From contig CM043959.1 of NCBI GenBank assembly GCA_014529385.2, forward strand, positions 48,611,928 to 48,675,927: a stretch of DNA of 64,000 nt, read 5' to 3'. The notes under the pieces are model-generated. The model was not told the DNA's origin. It did not search any database and saw only the letters and a list, made by a program, of their open reading frames with translations. A program made the translations under genes and the position numbers. How positions within the stretch are numbered: position 1 is the stretch's first letter; every line of letters begins with the position of its first letter. This document shows, piece after piece, positions 1 to 11,905 of this stretch. This stretch comes from Adiantum capillus-veneris. Its lineage: Eukaryota; Streptophyta; Polypodiopsida; Polypodiales; Pteridaceae.

Positions 1-2740
1 ACATGGAGTAAAGTCTGGAGGACTTTACTTGATTTATGTATCAAATGTCTCTAAAAATGTAATCAATGTAACCGAGCAGCCGAACGTTTCTTTGTGGCAT
101 AGCCGGTTAGGACATATGTCCAAGAAGGGAATGGAAATCTTGTCTCGTTCTGGTTATTTGCCTGGCTTTTCATTTAATGATTTTGAATTCTGTGAACATT
201 GTCTGTATGGTAAGCAAACACAGCAGCCACATAAGCATAGAAGCAGTAGAAGAGATACACAGTTGGCACTTGTTCATAGTGATTTGTGTGGACCTATGCC
301 TAACCTATCTCTAGGGGGAGCTTCTTACTTTATGACATTTATAGATGATTACTCGAGGAAAGTATGGGTTTACTTTCTCAAGCACAAGGATGAAGCGTTT
401 AGTGTTTTCAAAACGTTTGTGACACTTGTGGAGAATCAGAGTGGCAAGAAGCTTAAATGCTTACGCACTGACAATGGAGGAGAGTTTGTTTCAAAGGCCT
501 TTCAGGACTTTTGTGAGTCAAAAGGTATAAAACGTGAACTTATTGCTCCTTACAATCCTCCTCAAAATGGTGTTGCTAAGAGGATGAATAGGACCATACA
601 AGAGAAGGTCAGAAGTATGTTGTCTAATGCATAGCTGCCAAATGGGTTTTGGGCTGAAGCTGTATCAACAACTGTTCATCTTGTAAATAGATCTCCTAGC
701 AAGGTTTTGCAGAAGGATTCAGTGCCAGAGATGGTATGGTCAGGCAAAATGCCCTCATACAAGCATCTCAGAGTCTTTGGCTGTGAGGCATATACTCACG
801 TTCCAAAGGAATTTAGGAACAAACTTGAGCCAAAGAGTAGAAAGTGCATCTTTCTAGGCTATGGTAATTCTGGTGAGATGGGGTACAGACTTTGGGATCC
901 CGAATCCAAAAAGGTTGTCCGCAGCAATGATGTTCACTTTAATGAATCCAAATATCATTCTAAACCAGAGAGGGTTGAGGAGATTAGAAGAGTTGTCTTC
1001 CAAGAAGATGGACCTGCACATGCAAGACAAAATGTCAGGGCTCAAGAGGAGCAAGGACAGGATAGAGTGGAACCACAGGTTGTGGCTGAGCCTGAGCCAC
1101 CTATTGTACGTAGATCTGGACGTGTCACGCGACCTCCTCATAGGTTTGTTCCATCTATGAACTATGTCACGTTGACTGATTGCAATGAGCCTTCATGTTA
1201 CAAGGAAGCAGTGCAAATGAAGGCCTCCGGGAATTGGCAATTGGCCATGTAGTCAGAGATGACAGCTCTGCATAAAAACAAGACATGGAAGCTAGTTAAA
1301 TTACCACAGGGCAAAAAGGCTCTACCTTGTAAATGGGTTTACAGGTATAAGATCACCGCTCATGATAGTCAGCCAAAGTACAAAGCAAGGCTTGTTGCCA
1401 AGGGCTTTAAGCAAGAACAAGGCATTGACTTTGATGAAGTCTTCTCTCCGGTGGTCAAGATGACTACATTGAGATGCTTTCTTGCATTGGTTGCCATATT
1501 AGATTTGGTGTTGCACCAAATGGATGTCAAGACAGTGTTCTTGCATGGTGATTTAGATGTGGAAATTTACATGCAGCAGCCAGATGGGTTTGTTGAGAAA
1601 GGCAAGGAAGATTGGGTATGCCAGTTGTTAAAGAGTCTTTATGGCTTAAAACAATCACAGAGGGCATGGTACCATAAATTCCACAAGTTTATGCTTTCTC
1701 AAGGCTACAAACGTAGTGAGTTCGATCACTGTCTATATACAAAGAACGCTAAGGATGGTAGTTGGCTGATCCTTATTTTGTATGTGGATGACATGTTGAT
1801 TGCTGGCAAGCACTTGGAAGAAATTTCAGCTTTGAAGTCAAAGATGGCAAAATCGTTTGACATGAAAGACATGGGTGAGGCAAGTCATATACTTGGTATG
1901 CGCATTGAGAGAGACAGATCAAAGAAGTTGATTTGGTTATCTCAAACAGAGTATATTGACAAGGTTTTGCAACGTTTCAATATGGAGAAGGGAAAGGCAC
2001 TGAGTGTTCCATTGCCACCATATGTGAAACTTAGCAAACAAGATTGTCTTGTGCCTGAGGAAGAACAGGCTGAAATGGATAAGATTCCATATGCGTCTGC
2101 AGTGGGTAGTTTGATGTATGCAATGATTGCTACTCGCCCAGACATTGCATTTGCAGTGGGAGTAGTAAGTCGATACATGTCAAACCCAGGCAAGAAACAT
2201 TGGGAGGCAGTGAAAGGAATATTGAGATACCTAAAAGCTACAAAGAGTATGCGTATATGCTATGGGAGTCAGGAGCTAAGTGTAAAGGTTTTTACAGACT
2301 CAGATTATGCAGGTGACTTAGACAACCGAAGGTCTACGTCAGGGTATGTCTTTACATTGGCTGGTGGAGCAGTATCATGGCGTTCTAGATTACAAGATTG
2401 TGTTACTCAGTCTACTACAGAGGCTGAATATGTTGCAGCATCAGAGGCATGCAAAGAATCAATTTGGCTTAATCGACTAGTAACAGATTTGGGAATCAAA
2501 GAAGAGATGCCTGTGTTATATTGTGATAGTCAAAGTGCTATACAATTGACTCGCAATCCAGTTTATCACTCAAAGACAAAGCATGTGGATGTGAAGTATC
2601 ATTTCATCAGGGAAATTCTCAAGGATAAGCAACTTCAGCTTGTCAAAGTTCACACCACAGAAAATCCTGCTGATCTACTTACAAAAGGACTTCCCTCAGA
2701 GAGCTTTGCACATTTTCGCAAGCAGTTAGGTGTAGGGTAG
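1..2740 (+). pseudogene. pol: Ty1/copia pol (copia-1), 5' end outside window
   Basis: This is a copia-order polyprotein: GAG-pre-integrase, integrase, reverse transcriptase and RNase H in the order that separates copia from gypsy. The pre-integrase motif LWHSRLGH is near position 90. The integrase core has HSDLCGP and RTDNGGEF. The third catalytic residue, expected as Glu in NGVAERMNR, is Lys (codon 578-580), so integrase should be inactive. RT has LYVDDML near 1783. RNase H has FTDSDYAG, TEAEY and YCDSQSA. One frame is kept from about 29 to 2740 and is broken by TAG at 632 and TAG at 1250. Tnt1/Tork-like in feel. The element reads into its own PPT and LTR, and it is nested in gypsy element A. 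Confidence 0.93.
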
Positions 2741-2818
2741 TACATCACTTCTCTACATCTCTTGTATATTAGCTTGTATAGTAGCTTCTCTCACACTTAA
2801 AGTACCACATTGGACTTT

Positions 2819-2828
2819 AAGTGGGAGG
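2819..2828 (+). other. polypurine tract of copia-1
   Basis: A purine-rich run (AAGTGGGAGG) lies directly before the TGTTGGGG start of the LTR and about 80 bases after the pol stop. This is the standard position of the plus-strand primer. Confidence 0.7.
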
Positions 2829-2829
2829 T

Positions 2830-3021
2830 TGTTGGGGTATAAAGCCCAATGTGGTCGCCCAGGTAAGTGGGCGGGCCGCCAGGTATGTACACATATTCTT
2901 TTGTTAAAACCTAATAAGAACTCACTATGCTCTACACATTACAGTAGAGCGAGTTCACCATATTGTCGTGCTCTTCTTCTCGCACTCTCTCTCGCGTCGC
3001 ACTTCCGCTCGTACTCCTTCA
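2830..3021 (+). repeat. 3' LTR of copia-1, 192 bp
   Basis: The LTR opens with TGTTGGGGTATAAAG and closes with CTCCTTCA, giving TG..CA ends directly after a polypurine tract. Directly after the CA, an open frame with gypsy Gag features begins (RKDSQDADSH...), so the LTR end coincides with the host-element boundary. The expected target duplication is GGAAA (3022-3026); its partner would lie upstream of the window. No second LTR is visible here, so the length is an inference from the ends. Confidence 0.65.
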
Positions 3022-4164
3022 GGAAAGACTCCCAGGATGCTGACAGTCATGTGGGACAGTTTGAGACAAGATGGTCTGCTAGTGGGTATGATGTCCTTTA
3101 TAATGATGCTATAAAAAAGGAGCATTTTGCAGCAACATTACAAGGAAAAGCCATGTCTTGGTTCATGCAGTATGGTACTGCTGCATTCCCTGATTATGAT
3201 AACTTAAAGATCAAAATTTTGCCCAAGTTCAGGGTAGAGAAAACCCCTGAAGATGTTCTGAGGAAAATAAAAAATATAAAGCAAAAGGATTTGTTGGTGG
3301 AAGACTCTGCCCAACAATTTAGGAAATTGATGAACAGGTTGCAAGCCAATCAAAGACCCTCTTAGGAACAATTGGGTGACTATTTCTGTAGAGGTTTGAG
3401 GGAACAATTAAAGAGTGCCATTGCAGGTCATGCTCCTCTTACCCAACCTCAAGATTTTGAAAACATTGTGGATGCAACCATGAGAGCTGAAAGAAGATAT
3501 GGCACCAGTGAACAAAAGAAGAGTAAGAAGAAGAAGTCCCAATAGAACTCTAATTTAGAAAATGAGGATTTAGATTCAGATTCAGATGGTGATGAAGAAA
3601 TAGATTCAGATTCCGATAAGGAAACAGATTCTGAGGATGAAGAAAAGGACACATGGAGTGCTAAGAAGAAGAAGAAGAAGAAGTCCAAGAAGAAAGGATC
3701 AAAGTCCAAGAAACACAAAAGCAAAGGCAAAGCCAAGCATGGTAAGTTTGAATCTAAGGAACCCAATGATATCAGTAAACAGATTTTGGATAAATTGAAG
3801 GAGATGCAGACACAGTCATTTTCTAGCCTTGCAAGATCATCATTTTGTCAGGTGTGTCAAAGACCTGGACATGAGTATGATAATTGCGATTATAACCCCA
3901 ATTTTAGAGGAAGAAGACCAACACATTTTAGCAAAGATGGAATCAGGTCCTAATGTGGTTGCACCCCAACCCTTCAGGGGTAGATTTCATAATTCAAATC
4001 AACAAAGGCAATTCCAGCAAGGGAGTTGGCAAAGTGGGCCAAGGTTTCAACAAACTACTAATTCAATGCAACCATGTAACTATTGTGGTACAATGGGACA
4101 CATGCAAGGACCTGCATGTGAGCTGTGGTGTAAGCATATGATGAGAGAGGTATTCCAATTGTGA
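3022..4164 (+). pseudogene. gag: gypsy element A: Gag (partial, broken)
   Basis: The reading begins directly after the copia-1 LTR and resembles a retrotransposon Gag core (FAATLQGKAMSWFMQY, then LVEDSAQQFRKLM). An acidic Asp/Ser-rich stretch and a long Lys-rich stretch follow (about 3560-3730). A perfect CX2CX4HX4C zinc knuckle (CQVCQRPGHEYDNC) lies near 3847. A second, looser knuckle (CNYCGTMGH) near 4076 is in another frame, so a frameshift lies at about 3925-3955. In-frame TAG codons occur at 3363 and 3543. The N-terminus is upstream, beyond copia-1. Confidence 0.8.
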
Positions 4165-5717
4165 ATTTTATTTCTCCAAATGCAGGCGCTAGTTCTTCCA
4201 ATGATGGTAGAATGAAGTCACCAGCTCAGTTAAATGCAGTGTTTTTGGAAGAGATTGACACTTCATATGAAAAAGAGGGCAGTCGATCATCAGAACCTGA
4301 CAACAGATTGTTAACTGAGGAAACAGGAGAAAAGTTACCCAAACCATATACTGATTCTATACACACTTCTCAATATGATTGCTCACATTGTATTCAAATT
4401 GAGGAAGTGTTTGACAAACCACAGGAAGTTCAAACTTTAGCCATCACACGATCCAAGGGAAAGTTGCCACTACAAGAAAAGGAGCAAGGAAAAGATGTTG
4501 ATGACCCTATTGATTGAAGAGCTCAGGAGAAGATCAGGAGAGGAGTCTTACAAGAGATCCAATCTAATAAAAAACCTAACAAAGCAGCAGATTTTTGGTC
4601 CACAGATTCAGTTCAATGGGAGAAGATGGGCAGTAAGCAGTCAGATTCTGCATCACTGCCAAATTCCTTGAAGCTAGATAATTTAGTGCAATATTCTACC
4701 AAGGGGTTATCTGATGACTTTTTTGAAGCTCTTATGGATGCTCCAATTTCAGTCAAAGTGGGACAACTCTTGAAACTGGTCCTTGACTTCAGACAGGTGT
4801 TCCTCAAGAAACTGACAGATGAAGCTAAAGGAAAGACATTACCACAGCAAGAAATGGGACATATACATCTAGCACATATTGATTCTGGAGATGTAGCACT
4901 AGTGGATGTAGACTACAAAGTTCCAGTGATCAACATTTCCATTGGGAAGGTGTACTTGTCAGATGTGTTAGTGGATGGAGGTTCAGGAGTTAACATTCTT
5001 CCTGAATCAGTGTGTAAGAAACCAAAATTAACCAATTGGGCACCTGCACCATTTCAAGTGAAAATGGCAGATCAGAGGAGAGTGCAACCTTTGGGAATTC
5101 TTAGGAATCAAACCATAAGTGTTGCAGGATTAATTTTCATTGTGAACTTTGTGATTCTCAGACTCGAAGAAACAACCTGTTCCTACCCAATGATGCTGGG
5201 AAGACCATGGTTAAGAGCAGCTAAAGTCAAGCAATTTTGGGGTACAGACACCAATGTGATCAAATAGAGCAAGAAGAAGGTTAGGATGCAGATGATACCA
5301 AGGAAAACAATCCCACCAAGTTTTAGACCTTTGTACACAGAAGGTATTAATATGGGGGAGGCAGTTGAAGAAGATGAGGAAGAAGAGTTTCTTCAAAGGA
5401 ATCAGATAGTTATTCCTATTTTTGAGGTTGATGTTCAAAAAATTGTAGACACAGTTCAGAATCAAGACCAGTCACCTGATCCAAAACTGATAAACATGAG
5501 AAATGTTTCAGGGATTTCAGCTTCCAACAAAAAGTCACAAGAGAAGCAGGAAGCATTAGAAGCAATTAAACATGCAGAGCAGATCTTTGATGAGCAAATG
5601 GTAAAGAGCTCAAGAGTTAGGGAAGATGATTTGGAAGACATGAACCTGGGAGAGGACAGAGATCTCAAAATAGTTAAAGTGTCCACTGAGTTGGACGTGA
5701 GCTTCAAAGAGTCTTAA
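4161..5717 (+). pseudogene. pol: gypsy element A: linker and aspartic protease
   Basis: One frame continues with stops at 4515 (TGA), 5265 (TAG) and 5715 (TAA). After an acidic, low-complexity linker comes a retropepsin: VLVDGGSGVNILPES with the catalytic Asp codon at 4974-4976, and MMLGRPWLRAAK near 5195, which is the C-terminal hydrophobic-hydrophobic-Gly motif. The DGGSGVN form is typical of plant gypsy proteases. A second acidic linker (about 5340-5700) leads into RT in the same frame. I infer a gag-pol organisation with long linkers. Confidence 0.85.
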
Positions 5718-5723
5718 AAAACC

Positions 5724-7230
5724 TTGTTAAAGGAGTTTAAAGATGTTTTTGCTTGGTCTTACACTGATATCAAGGGAGCAGACCCAACAATGTGTCACCA
5801 TAGGATCAATTTGAAAACTGATGCAGTTTCAGTTAAGCAACAGAGGTATAGAATGAACCCCAATTATGCAAAACAGGTGAAGGAGGAGATTGATAAACTT
5901 CTAGAAGTAGGTTTCATTTATCTGATGGATAAAGTAATGTGGTTGGAACCCATTGTGGTGGTGCCAAAAAAGAATGGCAAGATCAGAATTTGTGTGGATT
6001 ACAGGAAACTGAATGCTGTCACCATTACTGATCCATTCCCATTACCTTACTGTGACACAATGTTGGATGCAGTTGCAGGGAAGGAAATTTACAGCTTCTT
6101 GGATGGATTTAGTGGATACAATCAGGTCGGTATGGCTTTGGAAGATAGGGATAAAACAACATTCATAACAGAATGGGGAGTCTATGCTTCCATAGTTATG
6201 AACTTTGGCCTTAAAAATGCACCACCAACATTTCAAAAATGGGTGATGGAAGTTTTTGCTCCTTACGTGAAAGCATTTATGAAGGTTTTTCTAGATGATT
6301 TTAGTGTGTCACGAAGTAAAACTAAACATTGATCATTTGATATTATGTTTTCAAAAATGCAGGGAGGCCAGGCCGTCAGTCAACCCTGCAAAATGTGCAT
6401 TTGCAGTGAAAAGGGATATTTTATTGGGACACATCATCAGTAGAGAGGGCATTGCCATTGATCCCAAGAAAGTGGAAGCTATTTTGAAAGCACATTCTCC
6501 TAAAGCTATTAAGCAACTGATGAGGTTCATTGGACACGTTAAATGGCACACCAAGTTTCTCAGATATCTGGCTCATGTGTGTTTACCCTTGACATACTTA
6601 ACAAAAAAGAATGTGGAGTTTGCATGGAAAGAAGAGCAGGAAAGGGCTTTTACATTGTTGAAGAAAATGCTAGTAATTGCCCCTATCTTGATTCCTCCTG
6701 ACTAGAAAAAACCATTCCACTTGTTTGTGGATGCCTCTCATTCAGCTATTGTTGCAGTATTGATGCAGGAAGCTGAGAAGGGTTGGTTCAAACCAATCTA
6801 TTCTGCAAGCAGGGGTTTATCTTCTGCAGAGAGGAACTATTCAGTAACTGAAAGGGAATGCCTCCGGATGATCTTTGGACTTCAGAAGTTCATGCATTAT
6901 TTGTTAGCTAATCAGGTGACAATTCATGTAGATCATCAGGCTTTGATCTACTTGGTAAATAAACCTCATTTGTCAGGGAGACTAGCTAGATGGGTATTGT
7001 TGATGCAGGAATTCGATTATTCAGTCATTCATAAACCAGGCCAAGAACAGGTTATTGTAGATTACCTAAGCAGATTGGCTACAGGTGAAGTTCCCAATCA
7101 GGAAATTGATGAATTACCTGATGCACACCTGTTTCTAGTTCACGTCATTCAAGACAAAGATTCATGGTATGCAGATATATTATACTTTCTTCTTGATGGT
7201 GTTTTACCCAGACAGATGGTGGTTACCTAG
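5724..7230 (+). pseudogene. pol: gypsy element A: reverse transcriptase and RNase H
   Basis: RT starts with DVFAWSYTDIKGADP and contains VVVPKKNGKIRICVDYRKLN, FLDGFSGYNQ and the catalytic FLDDF (LDD codons 6291-6299). A frameshift near 6300 separates the palm from the connection domain (NPAKCAF, GHIISREGI). RNase H follows (FVDASHSA, SVTERECL, HVDHQAL, YLSRLATGE) after a TAG at 6703 where Trp is expected. A TAG at 7228 ends this stretch. Only one RNase H is present, unlike elements B and G here. Confidence 0.9.
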
Positions 7231-7272
7231 AGGAAGAAACTTGCATGGCAAAGCAGGTCCTACACAGTAATT

Positions 7273-8420
7273 ATGGGAGTCTTGTACAAAAAGGGAATTG
7301 ATCAGATACTCAGGAGATTTGTTGAGCAGTTTGAACAACATGCAATTTTAAATGAAGCCCATTCAGGTGATGCAGGTGGTCACTTTCAAGAGAGATTACT
7401 GCAAAGAAAATATTACAAGCTGGATTGTGGTGGCCATCGGTTTTTAAGGATTCCCATGAGTTTGTGAAGTCCTGTTTAACTTGTCAGAGGGATGATAGAC
7501 CTCTCAATGTTGACAGAATGCCTTTATAGCCTATTCTATCACTTGAACCTTTTCAGAAGTGGGGATTAGACTTTGTGGGCCCTATGAAGCCAACATCAAA
7601 ATTTACAGGTAATAAGCATATTCTTGTGGCAACAGATTACTGTACCAAGTGGGTAGAAGCACAGGCAATGAAGGATAACAAGGCAGAGAGTGTGGCCAAG
7701 TTCCTTTACAGAAACATAATGACTAGGTTTGGATGTCCATTTGAATTAGTTTCAGATCAGGGTGGACATTTCATCAATAAAGTAATCATGAAGCTTACTG
7801 AATATCACCTGATTATCCACATTAAGTTCACAGTTTACTATCCACAAGCTAATGGTCAAGTAGAGTCTACCAACAAAACTTTAGTGAGAATCCTGAGGAG
7901 AATTGTTTCAGAAAACAAGAAGGATTGGGATACCAAACTAGATTCAGCATTGTGGGCATTTAGGACAACATTTAAAGTTAGCACACGGATGACACCATTT
8001 AAGATGGTGTATCTGGAAGCCATAGTCCCTATGGAATTTGTAGTTCCAAGTTTGAGGATTGCACTTCAATATAAATTGTCAGGAGACGAGTCTTCAGTTT
8101 GCAGGCAAGAACAATTACTAAAATTAGAGGAGAGCAGAATTCAGGCAACATATATCACTGAAGCAATTCAGAGAAGAAGACAAGCTTGGGTGGACAGGAA
8201 CATTAAGTACAAATCCTTTGCAGAAGGTGATTGGGTACTTATGTACAACAACAGACTTGGCAAAAGACCTGGTAAGCTCAAGTTAAGGTACTTGGGGCCT
8301 TTTCAGATAGCGAAAGAAATAGGAGATTCAACATTTTTGTTGGCAGATGAGCAGGGTAGAATTTTCCCAAAGGCAATTAATGGCTTTAGGCTAAAACCCT
8401 TTGTGGGTGTGAATCATCTC
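7273..8420 (+). pseudogene. pol: gypsy element A: integrase
   Basis: The HHCC zinc-binding domain (NEAHSGDAGGHF ... CLTCQ) is split by a frameshift at about 7425 and followed by a TAG at 7527. The catalytic core keeps all three acidic residues: Asp in DFVGP (7569-7571), Asp in VSDQGGHF (7755-7757) and Glu in NGQVESTNK (7863-7865). The C-terminal domain has the GPF-type module (RYLGPFQIAKEI) near 8290. The frame then runs on, without a stop, into the extra 3' coding region. No chromodomain is seen. Confidence 0.9.
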
Positions 8421-8422
8421 TT

Positions 8423-10734
8423 AGAGAGTAAAAATAATCACGGTTTAGCACATGGAATATTTTCTGTAGAGATTGGTGACGTGGATGTCGGAATGTCATG
8501 TCGGGTAAGTTCCAAATTTACTTTTAAACGTTACCAGGATGTTTATACTTCGCAACACACCAACTCTTTCTCCTACGTGCATTTTTTGCACCTCTTTTGC
8601 TGCGTTTTCTTAAACTTCCTAGCCATATCAAAGAAGCCACTCACTATTGATATCTCCTCTGCTATCCCTACTCAAGAATCTGAAGAGCACACTGGTCCAG
8701 GGATGCGGCGGTCAGCAAGGAAAGCTTTGCACAGAGCTCAGGCTATTGTAGCTGAGGATGTTGTAAGTGATGAAGAACTTTCAACTCCTTTGGAAGCATC
8801 TCCATTGGCAGTGGACACTGGTCCAGTTAACTACACCTTCTTAGAGATGAGACAAGAGCTTGACTTGTTTGTGTTGGCACATCAGGAGTGGTTACAGAAG
8901 ATTAACCTTCTTCAGTTTGCAAGACTTCCATGGAAACACTGGAGGAACAATGATTATCTTATGACCTTGCTTAGTCATGTACAAGACACAAAGGGGAATA
9001 TCTTTGGTAATTACTAGCTGAGTCCTGAACTCATCTCTACAGTTTTTTATCTTCATTTGGAGGAAGATAATTCAGTTAGCATAGCTTCTGAGGCCCTGAT
9101 GAACAAAGAATTTGGTCCGGCTTAGGGTGAGAGAGGATATTATCCCATCAACAAACTTCAGAATCCTTTTAGATTTCAACAACTGAAATGGTTTTTAGAG
9201 AAGAAGAAAAAGAGGAAGGATAGGTCTACCAAGATTGGAGCTCTCTTGATTGCTTTACAAATCCATGCAATGAGTATGACAACCTTAGGTACAATTTCCC
9301 CAAAAGTTTATGTATTTGGAGGTCATCTTGAGGGAAACAAAGACAATGAAGCAGGCAGTTCTCAGGTAGAGAATAGAAAGAAGAAGGTAGTAGATCCTCA
9401 GGAGCAGGACATGAAATCTACCCCAACAGAACAGGAGGAGGAAGAGCTATGGAGAAATTTGGGTGATCAGTTTGAAACTGATTTGGATTCTTTCATTGAA
9501 ACTCCCAAGCCTACATTGAAAGCTGATGCTACTACAATGTTTTCCCCTAAATCTTCTTTGAAACTCAAAAGAAAGAAGTTCAGTAGCCCAGTAGTAGAGG
9601 TCAAAACAGACTTGCTAGAGGGAGTACGATTTGGTAAATTTGGTGAACAAATTGCAATTTTTGATGTTTATAAAGCTCTTGATCTGGTGAGAAACTTCTC
9701 ATCCCAGTCACAACTCAATAGTTTAGTACTGCAGAGGGAAAAATTTTAGTTGCAAACTTAGGTGGTTCAGTTACAAAATGTTTCAAAGAGAAGTGAAGAA
9801 GATAGCAGGTTGATTGAGGAACAGGAGGGAATCATTCATGAACTCAGAGATGATTTAGCTGCTACTAAAAACTCTGTTGACTTCTACAAATCACAATTGG
9901 AGAGAAAGGAAAAATGTGCAGAACAGATTCAGATTTGGAAAGAGCAGTGGATGTCTTGTTTGAATACTCAATTGGAAGTCTTAGCTCAAGACTATTCCAA
10001 ACTGCAGTCTGAGAATAGTGTACTCTTGAGTAGAGTCCAAGCTTGTCAAGAGCTAGAAGCAAAGATAAGGGATATGTCTGAGGAGGACCTAGAATTGAAT
10101 GGCTGGTTCCTCTTACCACATGATGTAGAAATTTTGAAGAATGAAGTCAAAAAGCAGGGTGACCAGCTGTGGTTGGAATTGAGAAGAAAAATGTTTTCCC
10201 TGGTGAAGATTCCGTATCAAAGCTATGCAAAGGAGGAGCAAAATGAAGATTATGTTCTTTTGCAAAAGCAATTTGATGACTTGAAGGAGGATTTTGAGCA
10301 ATTGAAGATGCAACAAAGTTTAGAATTTACTCAGGGATGTAAACTGAACAAGGCAATAGAGGAAAGATGGTCACAGGTCATGCACTTGATCCTGAATCTA
10401 GTACTGATTTTCATACCTTGGTTAGTGCTGTGGAAACTCATGAGGCAATGGATGTAGGAGATACTGTACCTATAAGTAAAAATGATTCATTTCAGAATTT
10501 GTAATTTGAACAAATTGGGACAGGTGTAGTGACAAAAATTGTGGAGGAGATCATGAGCACCAAGGAATTCATTGAAGAATTTCCAGGTTTCAACAAAGAC
10601 GAGGCAATGATTGATGATCAGCAAAAAGTGGAAGAAGGCAGTGTAGATACAACAGTTGCTGCAGATTTAAATAAGGAGACAGTTACCTTGGAGGAGCCCA
10701 ATAGGGAGTTACAAGGGAAAACTGATGTTTAAAT
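8423..10734 (+). pseudogene. gypsy element A: extra 3' coding region with coiled coil
   Basis: The integrase frame stays coding-like far past the integrase, broken by TAG at 9015, 9123, 9747 and 9759. A frameshift lies near 10385, and a TAA at about 10502 is followed by the final piece ending at 10732. The order is: a T-rich, possibly intronic stretch (8505-8622); a basic segment (MRRSARKALHRA); a Lys/Arg run near 9195 (LEKKKKRKDRS); a long Glu/Lys/Gln-rich region (9760-10340) with heptad-like hydrophobics, probably a coiled coil; and an acidic end. No clear transmembrane or env features are seen. It matches the position of the additional ORFs known downstream of pol in some plant gypsy elements. 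Function unknown. Confidence 0.7.
8505..8622 (+). other. possible intron or splice acceptor region in element A
   Basis: A strong donor-like GGGTAAGT (GT at 8505) and an acceptor-like pyrimidine stretch ending CTTCCTAG (AG at 8621-8622) bracket 118 bases that are T-rich and translate to hydrophobic sequence. Removing exactly this segment would shift the frame. The acceptor could instead be used from a distant upstream donor to express the 3' coding region. This is inference from splice-site look only. Confidence 0.3.
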
Positions 10735-10758
10735 GATCAATAGTGTTTCTCAACACTA

Positions 10759-10773
10759 AGCGGGAAAGGGCAG
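10759..10773 (+). other. polypurine tract of element A
   Basis: AGCGGGAAAGGGCAG directly precedes a TGTTTC sequence that fits an LTR start, 25 bases after the last coding stop of element A. Confidence 0.5.
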
Positions 10774-11287
10774 TGTTTCATTGGGTATAGTAATACACTT
10801 GTGTACCTTGGATTTGGTTCCAAGCACTACACTTTGTTTTACTTTATCTTGTGAGCACTAGATTTTGATTAACAAGGGATTTATGGGAAACAAGTCAAAA
10901 GTTTTTTTTTGGTTTTCAAAAACTTTTTGCCACCGGGTTGTGCCAGGTGTTAGCTTTGCATATTCTTTCAGTAAATGTTCTTGAACCTTAGTAGTATTAC
11001 TTTCAGTTTGTAATTAGGGAAGAGCTTTGTGCCTCTTCATTCTTCCTAAGTAGTTAGCCTCGCACCTGATGGTAGCGCTTTGTATGAGAGAAGGGTGATG
11101 AACGCAAGGCTATGGCTATTAAGATTCTATGCTTCTCTGTGTATTCAGTCTTCACTTTTCCTTCAATTCCCTGATTCTGTTCTGAGCCTGTTCAAGTACT
11201 GAAACTATTTTGATTCTGCAAGATGATGATGTAATGCTTTAATGGTTAATTTAGTTGTTATTCCCACTCCCCTATGCCTCAATAACA
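10774..11287 (+). repeat. probable 3' LTR of element A, 514 bp
   Basis: The segment starts TGTTTCATTGGG after a purine tract and ends CTCAATAACA. Homology to the LTR of element F (reverse complement of about 53245) begins within two bases of that end. So the TG..CA ends fit the point where element A stops and element B's LTR starts. No partner LTR is in the window and I see no clear TATA box, so this is moderately supported. Confidence 0.5.
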
Positions 11288-11288
11288 G

Positions 11289-11905
11289 TGCTATGTGAGA
11301 TATTGCGGGTTGTCTTACAAGAAGGAGAGTGACCTATTTATAGGTTGGAGACCTCTCATTAAGATTATTAGCAATCCTAATTTACAAGCTAACAAATGAG
11401 AATTATGATTTTTTTTGAATCTCAAAACATTGCGGGCCTTCTTTGTCTGCTTGAGTCATGGATGTGGGCTCAAAGGAGAGCATTATTGATGGTAGATAAG
11501 GTGAAAGTAGAGTTTTAAGTAAGAGGAGAGAGAGAGAGAGAGAGAGTTACTATGCACATGTCTTGAGGTGAAGTGTCTTTTATGGTTAGGTCAATGGCTA
11601 TTTTGTGTTAGTATGTTAGTGGTTAGTGTTAGTAATCACTAGAAAGTTAATGATATATTTACAATGGGTAGAATAAGGTGGATGGTTGAAGTAAGATGGT
11701 TGAATGAAGTGAGTAAATCCTTGTGATGGTGAAGCTTGAAGAAGTTTTGGACTAACTTGTGTAGGTTCTCAAAATGACTATCGATCCTCTTCTTCTTTTT
11801 CTCTTCTTTATGCCATCGCCATCAAGGTTGATTATTGCGATGAAAATGGCAATTTAGTCGATGAGATCTCTCAATTTGCAGAGGTTAAGCATGATTTACA
11901 TGCTG
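11289..11905 (-). repeat. element B: LTR fragment (minus strand)
   Basis: Read on the minus strand, this stretch is clearly related to the element F LTR at about 52630-53250. It shares the segment with CATCACAAGGATT, the CT microsatellite (here GA at 11528-11548), the block beginning ACCTATAAATAGG, and the text around ATATCTCACATA. At the right end it joins integrase directly, so the integrase 3' end, the PPT and roughly the first 1 kb of LTR are deleted. At the left end it stops where element A begins. Confidence 0.75.

Noticed and set aside
42..2740. Considered as a functional copia element
   Set aside because: Two in-frame stops and Lys in place of the third integrase catalytic residue make it inactive.
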